Below, piece after piece: positions 60,375 to 64,000 of a DNA stretch of 64,000 nt; the first letter of the stretch is position 1; each line of letters starts with the position of its first letter. Under the pieces are notes generated by a model. It did no database searches. It saw only the letters and a list, made by a program, of their open reading frames with translations, and was not told where the DNA came from. A program made the position numbers and the translations under genes. This DNA is from JAPOUP01 sp965221405 (lineage in GTDB: Bacteria > Pseudomonadota > Alphaproteobacteria > Rhodobacterales > Rhodobacteraceae): positions 620,001 through 684,000 of the forward strand of contig CBDCSE010000001.1 in assembly GCA_965221405.1 (NCBI GenBank). The letters are read 5' to 3'.

Positions 60375-61504
60375 CGGCGAAAGTCGATGGCTATCCAGGA
60401 TTGACAGTCCTGCCGCCAGGTCGTTCCTTGCGATTTGCCGTAGGTTCCTACACCGAATCCTATGGTGCTTTCCGAGCCCGGGGAAACGGTATATCGGAAA
60501 TTGACCTTTCCGGAGAGGGCGTTCTTCGACGCATCGGCTCAACTACTCTCCTGAACCCAAGCTATCTGCGCTATTCGGCGTTCCACCGCAGGATCTACGC
60601 GACAATGGAAACCGCCGATTACCGGGCAGCGCTCGTTTCGTTGAAGTTGCGCCAGTCGGGCTCCCGGTTTCGTGTTTCGGACAGGATTCCCGTCGAAGGT
60701 CGGCTTCCATGCCACATCGACCTCCATCCATCGGGCCGCTGGATCGCCTGTGCCTGCTACGAAACGGGCAATGTCCTCGTGAAGGGCATCTCGGGCAGTG
60801 GAGACTTCGATCCTAACTCCGGAAGTGAAATCCTGCGATCCGGAAGCGGGCTCCATCCCGTCAGGCAAACCAGTTCCCATCCCCATGGAGCACTCTTCTC
60901 TCCGGACGGGCGCTGGTTGCTGGTCCCCGATCTGGGAACTGACGAACTGGCAGTCTATCCATTCAATCACCGGATCGGTGCATGCGGGACGCCGTTCACA
61001 TGGCGGGCTCCATCCGGCTCCGGTCCGCGAACCCTCGCATTCAGCAACTGCGGTCAAGCCGTTGTGCTGGTCAGTGAGCTGTCGTCTGAAGTCTCGACCC
61101 TGCAATGGCGTGACGGAACCATATGGCACCAAGCCAGGATGTCATCGCAGGCCCCTGTAATGGCGTCAACGAATACCGGCAACACCGCATCTGGCCTCAG
61201 GATGCACCCGGACGGAGTCCATTTCGCGGTGACAAACAGAGGCGACGACTCGATTTCGGTCTTCCGAATGGATTCCCCTGATGGCTCGTTCGCGCGGTGT
61301 CTGACCTTTCCGAGTGGCGGCAAAAAACCGAGGGATTGCGGATTTTCGCCCTGCGGGCGCTGGCTGATCTCGGCCAACCAGGACAGTGACAGCTGCATTC
61401 TGTTCGAGGTCAGTTTCCGACCATTGCCTGTCGTCCAGAGAATTGCCGGGATTGCAGTCCGATCACCCAGCAACATCTGCTTTCTCAATGATCACCATGA
61501 GTGA
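60371..61504 (+). CDS. Beta-propeller protein, 6-phosphogluconolactonase/lactonase-like family
   Basis: The 377-residue frame starts at a TTG that overlaps the regulator stop. Repeated blades are visible: LPCHIDLHPSGRWIACACYE, SHPHGALFSPDGRWLLVPDL, GSGPRTLAFSNCGQAVVLVS, LRMHPDGVHFAVTNRGDDSI and CGFSPCGRWLISANQDSDSC, with the family's H.SPDGR..Y..N..D pattern (PF10282-type). Lactonase, oxidoreductase-like or purely structural roles are known in the family. It follows the regulator directly and may share its operon; the substrate is unknown. Confidence 0.75.
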   Translation: MTAKVDGYPGLTVLPPGRSLRFAVGSYTESYGAFRARGNGISEIDLSGEGVLRRIGSTTLLNPSYLRYSAFHRRIYATMETADYRAALVSLKLRQSGSRFRVSDRIPVEGRLPCHIDLHPSGRWIACACYETGNVLVKGISGSGDFDPNSGSEILRSGSGLHPVRQTSSHPHGALFSPDGRWLLVPDLGTDELAVYPFNHRIGACGTPFTWRAPSGSGPRTLAFSNCGQAVVLVSELSSEVSTLQWRDGTIWHQARMSSQAPVMASTNTGNTASGLRMHPDGVHFAVTNRGDDSISVFRMDSPDGSFARCLTFPSGGKKPRDCGFSPCGRWLISANQDSDSCILFEVSFRPLPVVQRIAGIAVRSPSNICFLNDHHE

Positions 61505-61765
61505 CCTGAAATGCCTTCAGGCCAGTCTGTCGGACTGTACGCCTATTGCGATGTGAATTCGGAGGGCGGCCGCGGGCCTGCAGCGACATCGCCGGGTTTT
61601 CGCTGATTTGTCCGATGGCGTGTCCGTCCGGTCCCACGCGCAGGAACCTGCTGTCAAGGGCCGCCGGGACCCCTTTTCCGGGACAGGCTCTCCGCCGCGC
61701 GGCCCCATCTCTCCAACGGGAGCTCGATGTTTCTGAAATGTTCGGTTTCCATCGAAATTTTTTCG

Positions 61766-61794
61766 TTGACCGTGTCCGGGGCCTTGACTAACAT
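61766..61794 (+). promoter_or_regulatory. Promoter of the Dpp-type ABC operon
   Basis: TTGACC (61766-61771) and TAACAT (61789-61794) are 17 bp apart and lie 37 bp before the ATG of the solute-binding protein gene, which has its own GTGGAGG. Confidence 0.45.
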
Positions 61795-61830
61795 ATTTGG
61801 ACATCAAACAACATAACTGTGGAGGTTCCG

Positions 61831-63354
61831 ATGTTCTCTTATAACCCCGCAAAGAGATCTCTCTTTGGCGCATTGCTTGCAAGTGCCGCCGCACTTGCGC
61901 CAGTGCATGCGGAAACGATCAATGTTGCCATTATCGGCGAAGCCGACACATTCGATCCGATGATGTCCACAAAAGATGTCGTCTCGATCGTGACCCAGCA
62001 TTTCGTCGAGACGCTGTATACATTTGACTCGGGCTGGAACATCGCGCCGCTCCTGGCGACGGACCTGCCGACGATTTCCGAGGATGGCAAGACCTACACG
62101 ATCGGCCTCCGTGAGGGCGTCACCTTCCACGACGGGTCCTCAATGGAGGCCAATGACGTCGTCGCGTCGCTCAATCGTTGGCTGGAGGTGGCCACGCGCG
62201 GCAAGGGCGTGGCCGACAAGGTGTCCTCGGTGGAAGCCACCGGAGAATATGAGGTCACAATCACCATGAACGAGCCATACTCGCCGCTTCTGTCGCTTCT
62301 GGCGTTCTCGAACTCCGCCGCCGCCGTCTATCCGGAAGAAATCATCGGCGAGTCGATTGACAATGTTATCGGGACCGGCCCCTACATGATCGCCGAGCAT
62401 GTGCCGGACCAGTACCTGCAGCTGGTGCGTTTTGACGGATATTCCTCGCGCGCCGAGCCATCAAATGGCGCCGCGGGTGCGCGCAACCAGGTTCCCGAAG
62501 AGATCCGTTTTGTACCCGTGCCGGATCCGAATACACGCGTCGAGAGCCTGCTGGCGGGCGAAGTCGCTTTTGCTGACGGTTTGCCGGCGGAAAGCCTGGC
62601 GCGCCTGGAAGGCTCCGAAGCGGCGGACCCGATCCTTCTGAAGCCTTTCGGCTGGCCGATCTTCGCCATCAATCACAAGGACGGCCTGCTGACCGACAAG
62701 GCCATACGCCAGGCGCTGCAGGCCGCTCTGCCGATCGATGACATGTTGTTCGCCGCTTTCGGCGACGAAAACTTCTTCATCGTTGACGGGCCGATGTACC
62801 CTGAGGGCTGGGCATGGAGGACCGACGCCGGAACTGAAATGTTCAACCAGAACGATCAGGCCAAGGCCGGGGAACTGCTGCAAAGCGCCGGTTATGACGG
62901 GACACCGCTCAGGATCCTGACATCACGTCAGTACGAGTTCCACTTCAAGATGGCCGAAGTCGCGAAGGCGGCACTTGAGGCGGCGGGCTTTGCGGTACAG
63001 ATGGACGTGGTCGACTGGGCAACCCTGGGTCAGCGCCGTAACGATCCGGCACTCTGGGACATCTACATCACCCACTCTCCGTTCCTTCCCGAACCAGCCC
63101 TGACCAGCCTTTACGCAAAAACGTCCCGTCTGGGGTGGGCGAACCCGGAAAAGGATGCGATCCTTACCGCGTTCACCACCGAGACGGATCCGGCCATGCG
63201 TCAGGACCTGTTCGCCCAACTGCAGGAACAGGTTTTCGAGGATGTTGGATTCATCAAGATCGGCGGTTTCAACGCACTGACGGGTGCCTCAAAGGGGCTT
63301 GAAGGGATCACCTCCACGCCCTGGCCGTTTTTCTGGAATGCCCGGATGAATTGA
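61831..63354 (+). CDS. ABC solute-binding protein, family 5 (peptide/opine/nickel type)
   Basis: The 507-residue protein starts at ATG with GTGGAGGTT upstream. It has a signal peptide (LFGALLASAAALAPVHAE) and the family-5 landmarks AEAINVAIIGEADTF-type start (INVAIIGEADTFDPMMSTKD), LPTISEDGKTYTIGLREGVT, FHDGSSMEANDVVASLNRW and GTGPYMIAEHVPDQYLQLVR. Such proteins bind oligopeptides, opines or glutathione for a Dpp/Opp-type importer. It is followed by the gene of a DppB-like permease and appears complete. Confidence 0.92.
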   Translation: MFSYNPAKRSLFGALLASAAALAPVHAETINVAIIGEADTFDPMMSTKDVVSIVTQHFVETLYTFDSGWNIAPLLATDLPTISEDGKTYTIGLREGVTFHDGSSMEANDVVASLNRWLEVATRGKGVADKVSSVEATGEYEVTITMNEPYSPLLSLLAFSNSAAAVYPEEIIGESIDNVIGTGPYMIAEHVPDQYLQLVRFDGYSSRAEPSNGAAGARNQVPEEIRFVPVPDPNTRVESLLAGEVAFADGLPAESLARLEGSEAADPILLKPFGWPIFAINHKDGLLTDKAIRQALQAALPIDDMLFAAFGDENFFIVDGPMYPEGWAWRTDAGTEMFNQNDQAKAGELLQSAGYDGTPLRILTSRQYEFHFKMAEVAKAALEAAGFAVQMDVVDWATLGQRRNDPALWDIYITHSPFLPEPALTSLYAKTSRLGWANPEKDAILTAFTTETDPAMRQDLFAQLQEQVFEDVGFIKIGGFNALTGASKGLEGITSTPWPFFWNARMN

Positions 63355-63405
63355 CCTACACTGTGGGGGCCGGCCCGTCCGGTCCCCAAACCGCCGGTTA
63401 AATCG

Positions 63406-64000
63406 CATGCGCGGCTACCTGATACGTCGTCTCCTGGGGATGGCTATTGTCATTTTTCTGGTCCTGACAATTGCGTTCATTATAGTTCGACTTGCGCCGG
63501 GCGACCCCGCGGCTCTGATGCTGGGTCCTGAGGCCACCGTGGAGGATGCTGCCGAACTGCGTCGGCAACTCGGGCTCGACCAGCCGATCATCGTGCAGTA
63601 TCTCGCATTCGTAGGTAATGCCGTTCGCGGTGATCTGGGCACGTCGATCTTCTTCAGACAGCCAGTGACCGAGGTGCTTTTGGGTCGGGCGGAGCCGACG
63701 GTCTTCCTTTCACTCTTTTCGCTGATAATCGCCTTGATCATTGCCGTTCCAATTGGAATTTATGTTGCCTACCGGCGGGGTTCTTTCCTTGACCAAGCCG
63801 CGATCAGCACAGCCATGCTCGCCGCGTCAGTGCCAAGTTTCTGGACCGGACTCATGCTCCAGAGATACCTTGCCACCGATCTGGGCTGGTTCCCCGCATC
63901 GGGCTACGGCGGCCCAGACGCGCTTTTCTGGGAGCGAATGAGGCATCTGCTGCTGCCCTCGATTGTGCTCGGCATCGTCAATTCCGCACTCATCCTGCGC
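63406..64000 (+). CDS. ABC permease, DppB family (3' end outside window)
   Basis: The ATG at 63406 (MRGYLIRRLLGMAIVIFLVL) follows the binding-protein gene by 51 bp; the frame is open to the last base. Hydrophobic segments and IVRLAPGDPAALMLGPEATV, RRQLGLDQPIIVQYLAF, GDLGTSIFFRQPVTEVLLGR match the N-terminal two-thirds of DppB-type permeases. It will end outside the window, probably followed by a DppC-type gene. Confidence 0.9.

Overview
The window looks like accessory and core-edge chromosome from a GC-rich, insertion-sequence-laden alphaproteobacterium. The support is indirect: an LpxL-like acyltransferase, a dihydroxypropanesulfonate/sulfolactate degradation cluster of the kind known from marine Rhodobacterales and relatives, and many ABC importers. 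No rRNA, tRNA or CRISPR array was seen. The many truncated transposases, frameshifted genes and IS-interrupted operons suggest a genome undergoing IS expansion and gene decay, as in recently host-restricted or bottlenecked lineages. That lifestyle is inference; no taxonomic marker in the window fixes the species.

Layout. 1-2.1 kb: the C-terminal UvrD-like part of a large helicase that enters from the left. 3.1-5.9 kb: a MITE-like element, an IS1595-type transposase, and a DNA methyltransferase fused to a GIY-YIG-like domain, followed by an IS1634 tail. 5.9-12.3 kb: core genes (YbfF-like esterase, glyA, nadK, a DUF442 phosphatase-like protein) mixed with a frameshifted secreted protein and a decayed integrase/PD-(D/E)XK chimera. 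12.9-19.3 kb: IS remnants, a frameshifted ISKra4 element, and a tandem duplication of an lpxL-like gene whose first copy is cut by an IS1634 element. 20.3-22.3 kb: a coupled MNT nucleotidyltransferase / 47-aa ORF / AAA-PD-(D/E)XK unit. 22.3-29.4 kb: a graveyard of IS110, IS630 and other transposase pieces around an intact BrnT-BrnA toxin-antitoxin pair that sits between perfect 22-bp inverted repeats. 30.2-32 kb: an ankyrin protein and a fatty-acid desaturase.

32-42.7 kb: sulfonate catabolism. A TRAP permease gene (probably hpsM) is interrupted by an IS1595-like element with an exact 8-bp target duplication. It is followed by hpsN, a small coupled ORF, a zinc alcohol dehydrogenase, suyAB and comC. 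Together these could oxidise dihydroxypropanesulfonate to sulfolactate, racemise sulfolactate, and split it to pyruvate and sulfite. A ferric-iron-type ABC importer lies next door.

43.3-49.3 kb: IS4 and IS30 elements, then a minus-strand operon of a GHKL ATPase, a 253-aa protein of unknown family, a third protein with a premature stop, and an HTH-domain cytosine methyltransferase cut off at its SAM-binding motif. This is the best candidate for an undescribed or little-described defence system, now decaying. 50-52.5 kb: a secreted Calx-beta protein and an IS630 element that has landed on the 3' end of the next operon. 52.5-61.5 kb: a sugar-type ABC importer with an amidohydrolase and a threonine-synthase-like PLP enzyme, divergent from a GntR/LacI hybrid regulator and a beta-propeller protein. 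61.8-64 kb: the start of a Dpp-type peptide/opine ABC operon that leaves the window.
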